DNA of 64,000 nucleotides from Limosilactobacillus coleohominis 101-4-CHN (lineage in GTDB: Bacteria > Bacillota > Bacilli > Lactobacillales > Lactobacillaceae), in contig NZ_GG698802.1 in assembly GCF_000161935.1 (NCBI RefSeq), positions 201,320 to 265,319 of the forward strand, read 5' to 3'. Shown one piece after another: positions 19,259 through 28,450 of the stretch; within the stretch, counting starts at the first letter, position 1; the number at the start of each line of letters is the position of its first letter. Made by a program: the position numbers and the translations under genes. The notes beneath the pieces are model-generated. The model was not told where the DNA came from, made no database searches, and saw only the letters and a program-made list of their open reading frames with translations.

Positions 19259-21790
19259 GTGAGTGATAACAAAATTGAAGAGTTAACGCTGGAACAGTTA
19301 ATGGGTGAACGGTTTGGCCGTTATTCAAAGTCCATTATTCAAGAGCGGGCGCTTCCTGACATTCGTGATGGATTAAAACCAGTTCAGCGCCGGATCTTGT
19401 TCGCGATGAATAAGGATGGTAACACTTATGATAAGGGCTTCCGAAAGTCCGCTAAGTCGGTCGGTAATGTTATGGGGAACTTTCACCCACATGGGGATAG
19501 TTCCATTTATGAAGCGTTAGTTCGGCTGAGTCAGGACTGGAAATTGCGTGAACCATTAATTGAAATGCACGGTAATAACGGTTCAATGGATGGAGATCCA
19601 GCCGCAGCAATGCGGTATACCGAAGCACGGTTAAGTAAGATTGCCGGTTTAATGCTTCGGGATATTGACAAGGATACCGTTGAAATGACGTTAAACTTCG
19701 ATGATACCGAAAAAGAGCCGACCGTCCTCCCCGCTAGAATTCCCAACCTTTTTGTGAATGGGGCGACCGGGATTTCTGCTGGTTACGCAACCGAAATTCC
19801 ACCACATAATCTGCGGGAATTGATTCAAGCGTTGATTTACCTACTCAAACATCCGGAAGCATTTTTAGATGATTTAATGACTTACGTACCAGGACCAGAT
19901 TTCCCAACCGGAGGAATTATTCAAGGCGTTGATGGTATTCGTAAAGCATACGAAACCGGTCGAGGGCGGGTTATTTTACGTGCTAACACTACCATTGAGG
20001 AATTACGTGGCGGACGCCAACAAATCATCGTGACAGAAATTCCTTATGGAGTGAATAAAGCTCAGCTTGTTAAGCGGATCAATGATTTACGTTTAAATAA
20101 AAAAGTTGAAGGAATTTCAGAGGCCCGTGATGAAACTGACCGGAGTGGGTTGCGGATTGCCATCGAACTGAAACGGAATGCGGATGCCAATGGAATCTTG
20201 AACTACTTACTGAAAAATACAGACCTGCAAATCAACTATAACTTCAACATGGTGGCGATTGATAACCAACGGCCAATGCGGGTTGGTTTAAAACACTATC
20301 TGAAATCTTATCTTGCCTTCCAGCAAGAAATCATCACGCGCCGGACGCAATTTAACCTCCATAAGGCTCAAACTCGACTGCACATTGTAGAAGGGTTGAT
20401 TAAAGCGCTCTCCATTCTGGATCAAGTTATTAAGACGATTCGGGCAAGTAAGAATCGAAAAGATGCAACCCAAAACTTAGTTAATGAATATCAATTCACC
20501 CAACCACAAGCAGAAGCAATTGTGGCTTTGCAACTATACCGTTTAACGAATACAGATGTGACTGATCTTCGTGACGAACAGCAACGGTTGAATGATTCAA
20601 TTGCAGAATATAACAAGATCTTAAATGACCAAAACGAGTTAAATCGCGTGCTAGTTAAGGAATTTAAGGCCATTGATAAGCAATTTGGCTCTGATCGAAA
20701 AACTCAAATTGAAAAACACATCCAAAAACTGACGGTCGATACTAAAGTGACGGTACCGGATGAAGAAGTTGTTGTCTTAGTTTCTCACGCCGGCTATATC
20801 AAACGCACCAGTTTACGGAGCTTTAAGGCTTCAGTGTTAGAAGAGAATGGGCTCCGTGAAGACGACTACCCACTGTTGATTCAACGGGCTTCGACGCTTA
20901 ACCATTTGTTTATGTTTACAAACCAGGGGCACGTTATTTATCGGCCAGTGCATGAACTGACGGATGCTAAGTGGAAAGAAACTGGTGAGCATATATCACA
21001 GTCGATTGGGTTAGCGGACGATGAGGAAATTATCAAAGCACTGATTTTTGAAAATCTGGAATTACCAGGAACAATGATCTTCTCCACTAGTGATGGCCAA
21101 GTCAAGCAGACTACCATTCAGGATCTGAAACCTGGGTCCAGATATAAGAGCCGGGCCAGTGTTGTTATGAAGCTTAAGGATGCTAGTGCACGAATGATTA
21201 ATGCTGAATACTATGAACCACAGGCCCAAAATGTTAGTCTGACGGCAATCAGTAAACATGGCTATGGATTACGGTTTGATGTTGCTGAAGTGCCAACTCA
21301 AGGCACGCGGACTGCTGGAGTGCGGGCAATTAATTTGAAAGATGATGATGAACTGGTTAATTTAGTCCAGACGGCTGATGACGACCGCCTTGCAATTATG
21401 ACCCAGCGGGGAGCCTTTAAAGAAATGCGTGCCAACGAACTAGAAGTTGGTAGTCGAGCTCGGCGTGGTGTGCTGGTATTGCATAAATTGAAGAAACATC
21501 CGCACGAAATTGTTGATTTCTTAGCATATCCTGCTGATTATCATGGTGCATTTGAAGTCATTACCGATCGTCCTGAATTCCAAGATATCTTAGTTGATGA
21601 TCATCATTTGGGAACGGCTAAGTCTAATGGGACCTTTGTGATTGATACTGATACACAGGGAACACCAGTGACTCTCCGCCGTAAGATTACAGTAATGGCA
21701 AATCCAGCTAAGGAAGGCTCTGACAATAAGAATACTCAAACTGATCCCCAAAGCCATGGGGCACAGCAAGAAAGCCTGGATATTAAGTAA
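19259..21790 (+). CDS. parC: DNA topoisomerase IV subunit A
   Basis: DNA-breaking subunit of topoisomerase IV, 843 residues. The catalytic tyrosine is Tyr120 in AAMRYTEARLS. The N-terminal winged-helix region RALPDIRDGLKPVQRR, the PHGD motif near residue 78, and the C-terminal beta-pinwheel repeats are all present. Quinolone-determining positions corresponding to Staphylococcus Ser80/Glu84 are Ser81 and Glu85, so no common resistance substitution is seen. GTG start with AAAGGA upstream. The C-terminal tail is a short Asn/Gln-rich stretch of unclear use. Confidence 0.96.
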   Translation: MSDNKIEELTLEQLMGERFGRYSKSIIQERALPDIRDGLKPVQRRILFAMNKDGNTYDKGFRKSAKSVGNVMGNFHPHGDSSIYEALVRLSQDWKLREPLIEMHGNNGSMDGDPAAAMRYTEARLSKIAGLMLRDIDKDTVEMTLNFDDTEKEPTVLPARIPNLFVNGATGISAGYATEIPPHNLRELIQALIYLLKHPEAFLDDLMTYVPGPDFPTGGIIQGVDGIRKAYETGRGRVILRANTTIEELRGGRQQIIVTEIPYGVNKAQLVKRINDLRLNKKVEGISEARDETDRSGLRIAIELKRNADANGILNYLLKNTDLQINYNFNMVAIDNQRPMRVGLKHYLKSYLAFQQEIITRRTQFNLHKAQTRLHIVEGLIKALSILDQVIKTIRASKNRKDATQNLVNEYQFTQPQAEAIVALQLYRLTNTDVTDLRDEQQRLNDSIAEYNKILNDQNELNRVLVKEFKAIDKQFGSDRKTQIEKHIQKLTVDTKVTVPDEEVVVLVSHAGYIKRTSLRSFKASVLEENGLREDDYPLLIQRASTLNHLFMFTNQGHVIYRPVHELTDAKWKETGEHISQSIGLADDEEIIKALIFENLELPGTMIFSTSDGQVKQTTIQDLKPGSRYKSRASVVMKLKDASARMINAEYYEPQAQNVSLTAISKHGYGLRFDVAEVPTQGTRTAGVRAINLKDDDELVNLVQTADDDRLAIMTQRGAFKEMRANELEVGSRARRGVLVLHKLKKHPHEIVDFLAYPADYHGAFEVITDRPEFQDILVDDHHLGTAKSNGTFVIDTDTQGTPVTLRRKITVMANPAKEGSDNKNTQTDPQSHGAQQESLDIK

Positions 21791-21903
21791 TTGATCGTTT
21801 TTGAAATTCTGTCAAAAAAAGTTATGGAGAATTGCCAAAGTCGTGATATGATTAAAGATGTGAGATGGATTAACATCACTATTTTGAGGAGGAATCCAAT
21901 ATT

Positions 21904-22836
21904 ATGAGTAAAGAATTAGTCTTTGGACACCAAAATCCGGATACAGATGCCATTACAGCGGCAATGGCATTTTCATACTTACAAAATCAATTAGGTTACG
22001 AAACAGAAGCCGTTGCACTTGGTGAACCAAACGATGAAACTAAGTACGCCCTTAAGCATTTTGATATGGAAGCACCACGGGTGGTTAAGACCGTTGCTAA
22101 CGAAGTTGACCAAGTTATGTTAGTTGACCATAACGAACCACAACAAAGTGTTTCAGATATTGATAAAGTTCAAGTAACCCACTTGGTTGACCACCACCGG
22201 ATTGCTAACTTCAACACTGCACAACCATTATGGGCAACAGTTCGTCCATACGGCTGTGTAAGTACCGTTATTTATGAACTTTTTGAAAGCAAGCACATTG
22301 ATATTCCTGCTGACCTAGCCGGAATGATGCTTTCAGCAATTATTTCAGATACTTTGCTTTTGAAGTCCCCAACCACGACTGATCATGATCGGGAAGCAGT
22401 TAAGGCCTTAGCTAAGATTGCTGATGTGGACTACGAAGACTATGGCATTAAGATGTTGAAGGCCGGCACTAATCTGGATGCTAAGTCAGATAACGATATT
22501 GTTGATGGCGATGCTAAGTCATTTGAATTAAATGGTTCGACAGTGCGGATTGGTCAAGTTAACACAGTAGACTTGGATGATGTCTTTGCTCGTCAAGCCG
22601 ACTTAGAAAAAGAAATGCAATCATTGATGGACCAAAATGGTTATGATACCTTCATTTTGATTGCTACCAACATTTTAAATAGTGATTCTGACTTATTGGT
22701 TGTTGGTGGCAACACTGATAAGGTAGAAAAGGCCTTTGGTAAGAAGCTGAATGATGCTCACCGAATGAATCTTCCTGGCGTTGTTTCGCGGAAGAAGCAA
22801 GTGGTTCCTCCATTGACGGACGCTTTTGAAGGCTAA
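21904..22836 (+). CDS. ppaC: Manganese-dependent inorganic pyrophosphatase (family II)
   Basis: Hydrolyses pyrophosphate made by biosynthetic reactions. The 310-residue DHH-superfamily protein has the metal motifs [10 protein letters not shown] near residue 7, VDHNEPQQS near residue 77 and VDHHRI near residue 94. The C-terminal substrate domain ends with the conserved [20 protein letters not shown] precedes the ATG. The gene is monocistronic, with a terminator directly after it. Confidence 0.97.
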   Translation: MSKELVFGHQNPDTDAITAAMAFSYLQNQLGYETEAVALGEPNDETKYALKHFDMEAPRVVKTVANEVDQVMLVDHNEPQQSVSDIDKVQVTHLVDHHRIANFNTAQPLWATVRPYGCVSTVIYELFESKHIDIPADLAGMMLSAIISDTLLLKSPTTTDHDREAVKALAKIADVDYEDYGIKMLKAGTNLDAKSDNDIVDGDAKSFELNGSTVRIGQVNTVDLDDVFARQADLEKEMQSLMDQNGYDTFILIATNILNSDSDLLVVGGNTDKVEKAFGKKLNDAHRMNLPGVVSRKKQVVPPLTDAFEG

Positions 22837-22853
22837 TTACATGTTAAACCTTA

Positions 22854-22882
22854 AAACCTCAGTTTTAGTCTGAGGTTTTTTT
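22854..22882 (+). terminator. Intrinsic terminator after ppaC
   Basis: AAACCTCAG and CTGAGGTTT enclose a 7-base loop and are followed by a T run to 22882. It lies 18 bases after the ppaC stop. Confidence 0.9.
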
Positions 22883-22901
22883 ATAGAGTGGCGCTTACTT
22901 A

Positions 22902-22930
22902 TTGTAAGTTAAAACAAAATGAGATATAAT
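22902..22930 (+). promoter_or_regulatory. Sigma-A-type promoter for the Fe-S-like gene and msrB
   Basis: TTGTAA (22902-22907), a 17-base spacer and a perfect TATAAT (22925-22930) lie 31 bases before the ATG at 22961, which is preceded by GAGGAGGG. Confidence 0.75.
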
Positions 22931-22960
22931 TAAATCAACAATAACGAGGAGGGAATTACG

Positions 22961-23353
22961 ATGTATTTAACGTTTACTGATGACGCAAAACAACGGCTTA
23001 GTCGCTACTTGGGAACTTCTAAAAAGATGCTTTTAGATTACGATGATGGTGTCGGCCCATTTTCAGCACTTGGCAATTGTTCTCTTGATGATAACTTTAA
23101 ATTAATTTTTGTTAATCAGAATCAGTCATTTAAGGACTTTGATGCAAGCTTCGATTCGAACCTCGGAAAGATTTACTATAAGGGTTACACTAAACCGCAA
23201 TTGGCTGATCAAATGACGGTTAGCTTTAACGCCCACGTTTTTACGATGCCGTTAAAGTCTCCTCAGGGAATTTTAACTGATGATTTAGAAATCTTGGACG
23301 TTAGTGATAAACAACCTCAACAGATCCAAATGACGAAGGCCCATGATTGCTAG
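22961..23353 (+). CDS. HesB/IscA-like iron-sulfur cluster biosynthesis family protein
   Basis: A 130-residue small protein of the HesB-like fold (YqkB type of Firmicutes). It begins with YLTFTDDAKQRLSRYLG, the usual opening of this fold, and has DYDDGVGPFSALGNCS. The three conserved cysteines of true A-type Fe-S carriers are not present: only Cys45 and the penultimate Cys are seen. It is therefore assigned to the family by fold pattern, and a role as cluster carrier is doubtful. msrB starts 15 bases after its stop, so the two are co-transcribed and may share a redox-stress context. Confidence 0.72.
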   Translation: MYLTFTDDAKQRLSRYLGTSKKMLLDYDDGVGPFSALGNCSLDDNFKLIFVNQNQSFKDFDASFDSNLGKIYYKGYTKPQLADQMTVSFNAHVFTMPLKSPQGILTDDLEILDVSDKQPQQIQMTKAHDC

Positions 23354-23368
23354 TTGGGAGTGAATTCA

Positions 23369-23794
23369 ATGAATAATGATGATTTAAAGCAGCGATTAAC
23401 GCCTTTACAATATGAAGTCACCCAGCATGCGGCCACTGAACGACCATTCAGTGGGAAGTATGATCATTTTGACCAGCCTGGTATTTATGTTGATATTGTA
23501 AGTGGGGAACCCCTCTTTTCTTCTCTGTATAAGTATGATTCAGGATGTGGTTGGCCGGCCTTTAGCAAACCACTAAATAAGTTAAAAATGAAACGTGACC
23601 AATCTTTTGGCATGGAACGGACTGAAGTTAGAAGTCCACAAGCTAATTCTCATTTAGGGCACGTCTTTTCCGATGGTCCAGTGGATCGTGGCGGTTTGCG
23701 CTATTGTATCAATTCTGCCGCGCTCAAATTTATTCCGGTAACTGAGCTGGCAGCAAACGGTTATGGCGAGTATGCACAGCTCTTTAAAGATTAA
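23369..23794 (+). CDS. msrB: Peptide-methionine (R)-S-oxide reductase
   Basis: Repairs the R-epimer of methionine sulfoxide in oxidised proteins using thioredoxin. About 141 residues. It has [17 protein letters not shown], the CGWPAF motif with a Cys, the substrate loop [17 protein letters not shown], and the catalytic cysteine in [14 protein letters not shown]. The CxxC pairs that hold zinc in many MsrB proteins are absent. The ATG at 23369 follows GGGAGTG by six bases; an in-frame TTG at 23354 overlaps the previous stop region and is less likely. It is the second gene of a two-gene unit. Confidence 0.95.
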   Translation: MNNDDLKQRLTPLQYEVTQHAATERPFSGKYDHFDQPGIYVDIVSGEPLFSSLYKYDSGCGWPAFSKPLNKLKMKRDQSFGMERTEVRSPQANSHLGHVFSDGPVDRGGLRYCINSAALKFIPVTELAANGYGEYAQLFKD

Positions 23795-23866
23795 CTTGTT
23801 GCAAGTTTAATAAGTGTAGTAGAATAAGAACCCGTAATAACGTTTTAATAAGGGAGGGCTTGAGTC

Positions 23867-24715
23867 TTGGTTACACAAGCAGCCATTTTATTATTAATTG
23901 GCGTTTTTGCGGGTTCTTTAGGTGCTTTGCTTGGAATTGGTGGTGGAATGATTATTATCCCGATTTTAAGCATTCTAATGGGCTTGCCAATGCGCTATGC
24001 AATTGGTGCCAGTGTGATTGCAGTAATTGCAACGAGTTCTGGGGCCACAATTGCGTACTTGAAAGATGATTTGTTGAATTTACGGGTGGCAATGTTTTTA
24101 GAAATTGCTACCACTATTGGGGCAATTACCGGTGCCATTTTGACAGGAGTAATTGACGGTAAATGGCTCGAAGTAATTTTCGGTATTTTCTTGGTCTATT
24201 CTACCTATAATTTGATTCAAAAGCTGCGCGGGAAAGTTAGAGTAGATGCAACAAACGTCAGTGACGACAAGTGGGCACGAAAATTAAAGCTACAAGGTTC
24301 CTATTATGATCAGTTATCTATGCAAGAGAAATACTACCAAGTAACACGGGTTCCGGGTGGTTTTGCAATGATGTACGCTGCCGGATTAGCCAGTGGTTTA
24401 CTCGGGATTGGTAGTGGCGTTTTTAAAGTGATTGCGATGGATACTATCATGAAAATGCCCCTTAAGCCATCGAGCGCGACCAGTAATCTGATGATGGGGG
24501 TAACGGCGGCAGCGAGCGCAACCGTTTACTTCTTTAACGGTTCTATTCATCCGCATATTGCCGCACCGCTCGCAATCGGAATCTTGATTGGGGCGGCAAT
24601 TGGGACTCGTTTAATGCAGCGAATTCAACCACGTTTGTTGCGTATGATTTTTGTGCCGATTCTTTTAATTATGGGTATCCAAATGATCCTCAAGGGCTGT
24701 GGGGTGATTAACTAA
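23867..24715 (+). CDS. TauE/SafE-family sulfite/anion exporter
   Basis: A 282-residue permease with about eight transmembrane helices in two inverted halves. Each half starts with the family glycine motif: GSLGALLGIGGGMIIIPIL near residue 16 and GLASGLLGIGSGVFKVIAM near residue 170. Members move sulfite, sulfonates or other organic anions; the substrate here is unknown. TTG start with GGGAGGG 8 bases upstream. Its stop overlaps by one base the ATG of a DUF1634 gene, a pairing seen repeatedly in Firmicutes and archaea, so the two are probably one transport unit. Confidence 0.9.
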   Translation: MVTQAAILLLIGVFAGSLGALLGIGGGMIIIPILSILMGLPMRYAIGASVIAVIATSSGATIAYLKDDLLNLRVAMFLEIATTIGAITGAILTGVIDGKWLEVIFGIFLVYSTYNLIQKLRGKVRVDATNVSDDKWARKLKLQGSYYDQLSMQEKYYQVTRVPGGFAMMYAAGLASGLLGIGSGVFKVIAMDTIMKMPLKPSSATSNLMMGVTAAASATVYFFNGSIHPHIAAPLAIGILIGAAIGTRLMQRIQPRLLRMIFVPILLIMGIQMILKGCGVIN

Positions 24716-25098
24716 TGGCAAGTAAAGAAAGTTCAGCAACGCGTTCCGAAATGGCCAAGGTTGAAAATGTAATTGGTATTATCATGCAGATTGGTGTTTT
24801 AGTTTCCGCATTAGTAATTGTGATTGGCTTATTGATGTTCTTTATTACAGGACAATCTGGCTATGCTGGAACGACATTCCCCCATTCGTTTAGTACGATC
24901 GGGCAGGGGATTATTGCTTTAAAGCCGTATGCAATTATTATGTTGGGGCTATTTATGTTAATATTAACCCCTGCACTCCGGGTTTTAGTATCGATCTATG
25001 CCTTTGCAGTGATGAAGGATCACCTGTACGTATGGATTACCACTATCGTAATGATCATTTTAATTATTGCCATGGTAATTGGGATGTATGGAATTTAA
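24715..25098 (+). CDS. DUF1634 membrane protein (TauE partner)
   Basis: A 127-residue protein with three predicted transmembrane helices (about residues 20-42, 74-96 and 104-125). It carries the DUF1634 pattern VENVIGIIMQIGVLVS, GIIALKPYAIIMLGLFMLILTPALRV, and a hydrophobic C-terminus. It overlaps the TauE/SafE gene by one base and ends just before a terminator, so both are translated together. It is probably an accessory subunit of the exporter, but no mechanism is known. Confidence 0.87.
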   Translation: MASKESSATRSEMAKVENVIGIIMQIGVLVSALVIVIGLLMFFITGQSGYAGTTFPHSFSTIGQGIIALKPYAIIMLGLFMLILTPALRVLVSIYAFAVMKDHLYVWITTIVMIILIIAMVIGMYGI

Positions 25099-25115
25099 GA
25101 ATTGATTTTCGCACT

Positions 25116-25142
25116 AGCTGGGATGCTTTCCCGGCTTTTTTA
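25116..25142 (+). terminator. Intrinsic terminator after the TauE-DUF1634 pair
   Basis: AGCTGGGA and TCCCGGCT form an 8-pair stem (one G-T pair) followed by TTTTTT. It excludes start codons upstream of about 25142 for the following kinase gene. Confidence 0.85.
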
Positions 25143-25194
25143 TTTGGTGGAGAAGGGGAAGATGCTGTATACTAAGAATTGTGTTAATAGACGA

Positions 25195-26052
25195 ATGAGG
25201 GTGGTTATCATTAAAGAAGCAGCATTAGTAATCGAAGATTTTTCGGCGCTTGGTCAGATTTCAATGGTTGCTGCGTTAACCGTCCTGCAGTCAATGGATT
25301 ACACAACCGCTTCTCTCCCCACGACGGTATTATCCACCCAAACAGAGTGTTTTGGTGATCCCCAACGCCTGTCCACTAACCAATGGATTAAAAACTCAGT
25401 TGACCATTGGCAGTTAATTCCAGATCTTGATTTTAAAGGAGCATTGATTGGTTATATCGGTCACCAAAGTTTAATTCCGCTAATTCAAGAGATTTTGCTG
25501 GCCAAGCTCGGTAATCGACCAGTGATTGTTGATCCGGTGATGGGGGATGAGGGGAAGTTGTACCCTGGATTAAATAATAATTATCTGAAAGCAATGCAGC
25601 AACTTTGTCAACACGCTACTGTGCTGACCCCAAATTGGACTGAGCTTTGTTTATTAGCAAACCAACCAGTTAGTCTTAAACCAACTGAAAAAAATGTCCA
25701 GCGTCTGCTTAGTATTTTGCAATCTAATAAAATCGATGCTCAAGTTGTGATTACCGGAATAACAAAGGGATCTGAAATTGGCTGCCTATTTCGGTCACGC
25801 GAAGAAGGATTAGAATTTATTGGTAATCGTCGCTTGCATGGACATTTTTATGGGACTGGTGATACTTTTGCAGCGCTATTGCTAGGTTTGTTATTAACGG
25901 ATTGCTCATTAACGACGGCCGTCAGAACTGCTACGCAGCTGCTAGCTGTTGCAGTCAATGAGACTGCTCAAGAAGAGCCATTTACTAATCGAAAATATGG
26001 ACTGCGGTTGGGACAATTGGTGAAACAATTAGTCACAACTGATGATAAATAA
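25195..26052 (+). CDS. pdxK: Pyridoxal/pyridoxine kinase (PdxK/PdxY type)
   Basis: Phosphorylates B6 vitamers to the coenzyme form. A ribokinase-fold protein of about 285 residues with ALVIEDFSALGQISM at the N-terminus, PVIVDPVMGDEGKLYPG (cation and ATP region), LTPNWTELCLL, and the catalytic GTGDTFAALLLG. The start is uncertain: the frame is open from 25102, but a terminator ends at 25142. The ATG at 25195 has no clear Shine-Dalgarno, whereas GGGTGG sits 6 bases before an ATT at 25210 that would give the usual family N-terminus. A likely -10 (TATACT) lies near 25168. An ECF S component follows 18 bases downstream. Confidence 0.85.
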   Translation: MRVVIIKEAALVIEDFSALGQISMVAALTVLQSMDYTTASLPTTVLSTQTECFGDPQRLSTNQWIKNSVDHWQLIPDLDFKGALIGYIGHQSLIPLIQEILLAKLGNRPVIVDPVMGDEGKLYPGLNNNYLKAMQQLCQHATVLTPNWTELCLLANQPVSLKPTEKNVQRLLSILQSNKIDAQVVITGITKGSEIGCLFRSREEGLEFIGNRRLHGHFYGTGDTFAALLLGLLLTDCSLTTAVRTATQLLAVAVNETAQEEPFTNRKYGLRLGQLVKQLVTTDDK

Positions 26053-26070
26053 GGAGTAGGTATAATTAGG

Positions 26071-26571
26071 ATGAACAATTCAAGTCGTCAACTGAAGAGA
26101 TTAATTTTAGCTGGATTATTGTTAGCCATCACAATCGTATTTGGCCGACTTTTTATTATCCCAATTCCTTGGACTCACGGTAATGTTAATCTTTGTGATG
26201 CTGGAATTATGATTGCTGCAATGATTTTAGGCCCCGTATATGGAACCGCTGTTGGTGGTTTGGGTGGCTTGTTTTTGGACTTAATTTCTGGTTTTACCCA
26301 GTATGCTCCATTTTCATTAATCGCTCATGGTCTTGAAGGATTAATTGCGGGCTGGTTAGCAAAGAAAGCAGGTTCACGAAAAGCCGGCCAATGGTGCGCA
26401 TTAATCACCGCAGCATTAGTAATGGTGGTTTGTTATTTCTTTGCGGACTCATTACTCTATACGTGGACAGCTGGTGTTTTAGGAATTGGTACTAATTTAT
26501 TGCAAGGAATCATTGGGGTTATTATTACAATGTTAGTGGTTCCCGCTGTCAAAAGACGCTTAAACTTTTAA
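26071..26571 (+). CDS. ECF transporter S component, probably for vitamin B6
   Basis: A 166-residue substrate-binding membrane subunit of an energy-coupling-factor vitamin transporter, with five or six transmembrane helices. It shows the family opening LILAGLLLAITIVFGRLF, then HGNVNLCDAGIMIAAMILGP and GGLGGLFLDLISGFTQYAPFSL (residues 61-82, quoted in part). It has no ATPase of its own and must use the shared EcfA/EcfT module encoded elsewhere. The kinase gene 18 bases upstream phosphorylates B6 vitamers, so pyridoxine or pyridoxal is the likeliest substrate. That substrate call rests on neighbourhood only. AAGGAG is 14 bases from the ATG, longer than usual. Confidence 0.85.
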   Translation: MNNSSRQLKRLILAGLLLAITIVFGRLFIIPIPWTHGNVNLCDAGIMIAAMILGPVYGTAVGGLGGLFLDLISGFTQYAPFSLIAHGLEGLIAGWLAKKAGSRKAGQWCALITAALVMVVCYFFADSLLYTWTAGVLGIGTNLLQGIIGVIITMLVVPAVKRRLNF

Positions 26572-26578
26572 TGAGCTT

Positions 26579-26610
26579 AAACTAGGGGGTAGTACTCCCT
26601 TAGTTTTTTC
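26579..26610 (+). terminator. Intrinsic terminator after the ECF S component
   Basis: AAACTAGGGGG and CTCCCTTAGTTT pair around a 5-base loop with one wobble or mismatch and are followed by TTTTTTC. It lies directly after the stop at 26571. Confidence 0.8.
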
Positions 26611-26730
26611 TTTCTTGTCATTACTTTGTTTAATATATATTATGTAAAGTAAAAACATAATTTTGACAGGGACTACCACCAGCACTTATATTTATAGTTA
26701 ATGATTAATTTAATTTGGAGGCATTTTAGA

Positions 26731-27270
26731 ATGGCAATTAATGACGTTAATGATCCCCATCTACAACTCGTGACAACGGATCCCCAAGACTTGGATCGGT
26801 TGCAAGCAATTTGTCGCACTACCTTTACTGAAACTTTTGGGGATGATAATGATCCAGCAGATCTGGAACAATTCTTAGCAGAAGCTTACTCAATTCAGCA
26901 ACTTACTCATGAACTTGAATCAGCAACTAGCCAGACTTATTTCTATAATGTTAATGGCCAAACTGCTGGTTATCTGAAAGTTAATTGGGCTGATGCACAA
27001 ACTGAAAATAATTACCCAGCAGCGATGGAAATTCAGCGGATTTATGTTTTAAAACGTTTCCAGAAGCTCCATATTGGTGGTCGTTTAATGAAAAAAGCCC
27101 TTAGTGTTGCTAAGGACTTAGGAAAAGATGAAGTTTGGCTGGGTGTTTGGGAACATAATGATAATGCCCAAGGTTTTTATCATCATTATGGTTTTGAACG
27201 AGTTGGTCAACACACCTTCACGGTTGGCGAGGATCAGCAAACGGATTACCTATTGCTCAAAAAACTTTAA
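26731..27270 (+). CDS. GNAT-family N-acetyltransferase
   Basis: A 179-residue acetyltransferase with the GNAT core: IQRIYVLKRFQKLHIGGRLM (QxxxIGG acetyl-CoA loop) and the C-terminal WLGVWEHNDNAQGFYHHYGF motif. The opening DLDRLQAICRTTFTETF resembles proteins that acetylate small amines or protein N-termini, but the substrate cannot be read from the sequence. The ATG at 26731 follows GGAGG by 8 bases; a frame-mate ATG at 26701 lacks a site. The stop overlaps by four bases the convergent serine-hydrolase gene. Confidence 0.9.
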   Translation: MAINDVNDPHLQLVTTDPQDLDRLQAICRTTFTETFGDDNDPADLEQFLAEAYSIQQLTHELESATSQTYFYNVNGQTAGYLKVNWADAQTENNYPAAMEIQRIYVLKRFQKLHIGGRLMKKALSVAKDLGKDEVWLGVWEHNDNAQGFYHHYGFERVGQHTFTVGEDQQTDYLLLKKL

Positions 27271-28355
27271 TACGGAAATGCTTGGTGATTGCTACCAAAG
27301 TAGATTTGATCAAGATCGTGACCTAATTGGCGACATTGCTTCAAAGTAATGTTATTGCTGAATAAGATCAGGATCTTTTTTGTTTTATAATCCGCAAATA
27401 ATGTACATGCATATCCAGCATAGGAGCCATTTGCGTGGATAGCATTTTGATGGATATAGATTCCTCCATAATATGGATTATCAGTTAGTTGGAAGTGAAT
27501 GTGCTGATATTGATGGCCAATTCCGTGATGATTAAGGAGTGTTTTTTGCATCAATTGCCAATAACCTTGGGGAGTCGCAAGGACTTGACCAGCACCATAT
27601 TCTGCGGACATCTCGCGTTGTAAATAACGCCAGTTGTTCTTTTCGCTTGGGTCCAAACGGTGGTGTTGAGCAGCGGTCAGCGATGGAACCACCCCAGATG
27701 CGGAGACCTGCGTGAAGAACTTTAAGTTAGGCAAGTTGTAGTAATTAAAAATATGTTTTTGAACATATCGTTGATATGATTGATGACTAGCTTTGGCAAC
27801 CACCATCGCTAGGAGTCCGTAATTAACGTTAGCGTAATGCCATGGTCCCGGTTGACTACGAACCTGATAATTGTGCATGGTGAATTGCCAATTTGCTTTT
27901 TCGCTTGTTAAAGGTTCCGAAGCAATTCGGTTGACATCTGCTAAACCACTCGTGTGCATCATTAATTGCCGAATCGTGATTTGTTCACTATTGGCGACTT
28001 CTGGTAAATACCGGTTTAATTTTGTGTCAAGGCTTAATTGATGGCGATTAATTAGTTGCTGAATGGCAATTCCAGTAATCGTTTTTTGAAACGAGGCAAT
28101 TGGAAACAGTCGCTGGGGATTGATTGCTGATGCTTGATGACCATTTACGATTGCTTGATTACTAATAATTGTGGGTTGCTTTCCCTTTCCAACCAGAACA
28201 AGGGCATTAGCATTCGCCTGTTGGAGCCGCTGCTGAATCGCACCGGCTTGCTGTTTAGAAATTGACTTGGCTAAACTGGTGGTGGGTGTAAGGATGATTA
28301 CTACTGATAAAATTAAAGTAACCTTAATTATGAACCCCTGCCAGTGTTTAATCAT
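27267..28355 (-). CDS. Secreted serine hydrolase (beta-lactamase/class C PBP family)
   Basis: A 362-residue protein with a signal peptide or anchor (hydrophobic residues about 9-29, ending near SLAKS) and a penicillin-recognising serine-hydrolase domain. The SxxK motif is SFQK in FPIASFQKTITG near residue 88. The YxN motif is YANVNYG near residue 173. The third motif lies near HANGSYAGYACTL. Members are D,D-peptidases, esterases or immunity-type proteins rather than true beta-lactamases, and the substrate is not predictable here. It converges on the GNAT gene with a 4-base overlap. Confidence 0.87.
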   Translation of the reverse strand: MIKHWQGFIIKVTLILSVVIILTPTTSLAKSISKQQAGAIQQRLQQANANALVLVGKGKQPTIISNQAIVNGHQASAINPQRLFPIASFQKTITGIAIQQLINRHQLSLDTKLNRYLPEVANSEQITIRQLMMHTSGLADVNRIASEPLTSEKANWQFTMHNYQVRSQPGPWHYANVNYGLLAMVVAKASHQSYQRYVQKHIFNYYNLPNLKFFTQVSASGVVPSLTAAQHHRLDPSEKNNWRYLQREMSAEYGAGQVLATPQGYWQLMQKTLLNHHGIGHQYQHIHFQLTDNPYYGGIYIHQNAIHANGSYAGYACTLFADYKTKKILILFSNNITLKQCRQLGHDLDQIYFGSNHQAFPY

Positions 28356-28450
28356 TCCTTTGTCAACTCCCCTCTTTTTACTTGAATATTTAATATCATA
28401 ACGAAAACCCAGTCCCGATGCAATTTTGGTGACTGGGTTTTGATAATTGA

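Noticed and set aside
19490-19520. Quinolone-resistance substitution in ParC
   Set aside because: Ser81 and Glu85 have the susceptible residues at the usual resistance positions.
26701-26730. Upstream ATG as start of the GNAT gene
   Set aside because: The extra ten residues lack a ribosome-binding site, while GGAGG lies 8 bases before ATG 26731.
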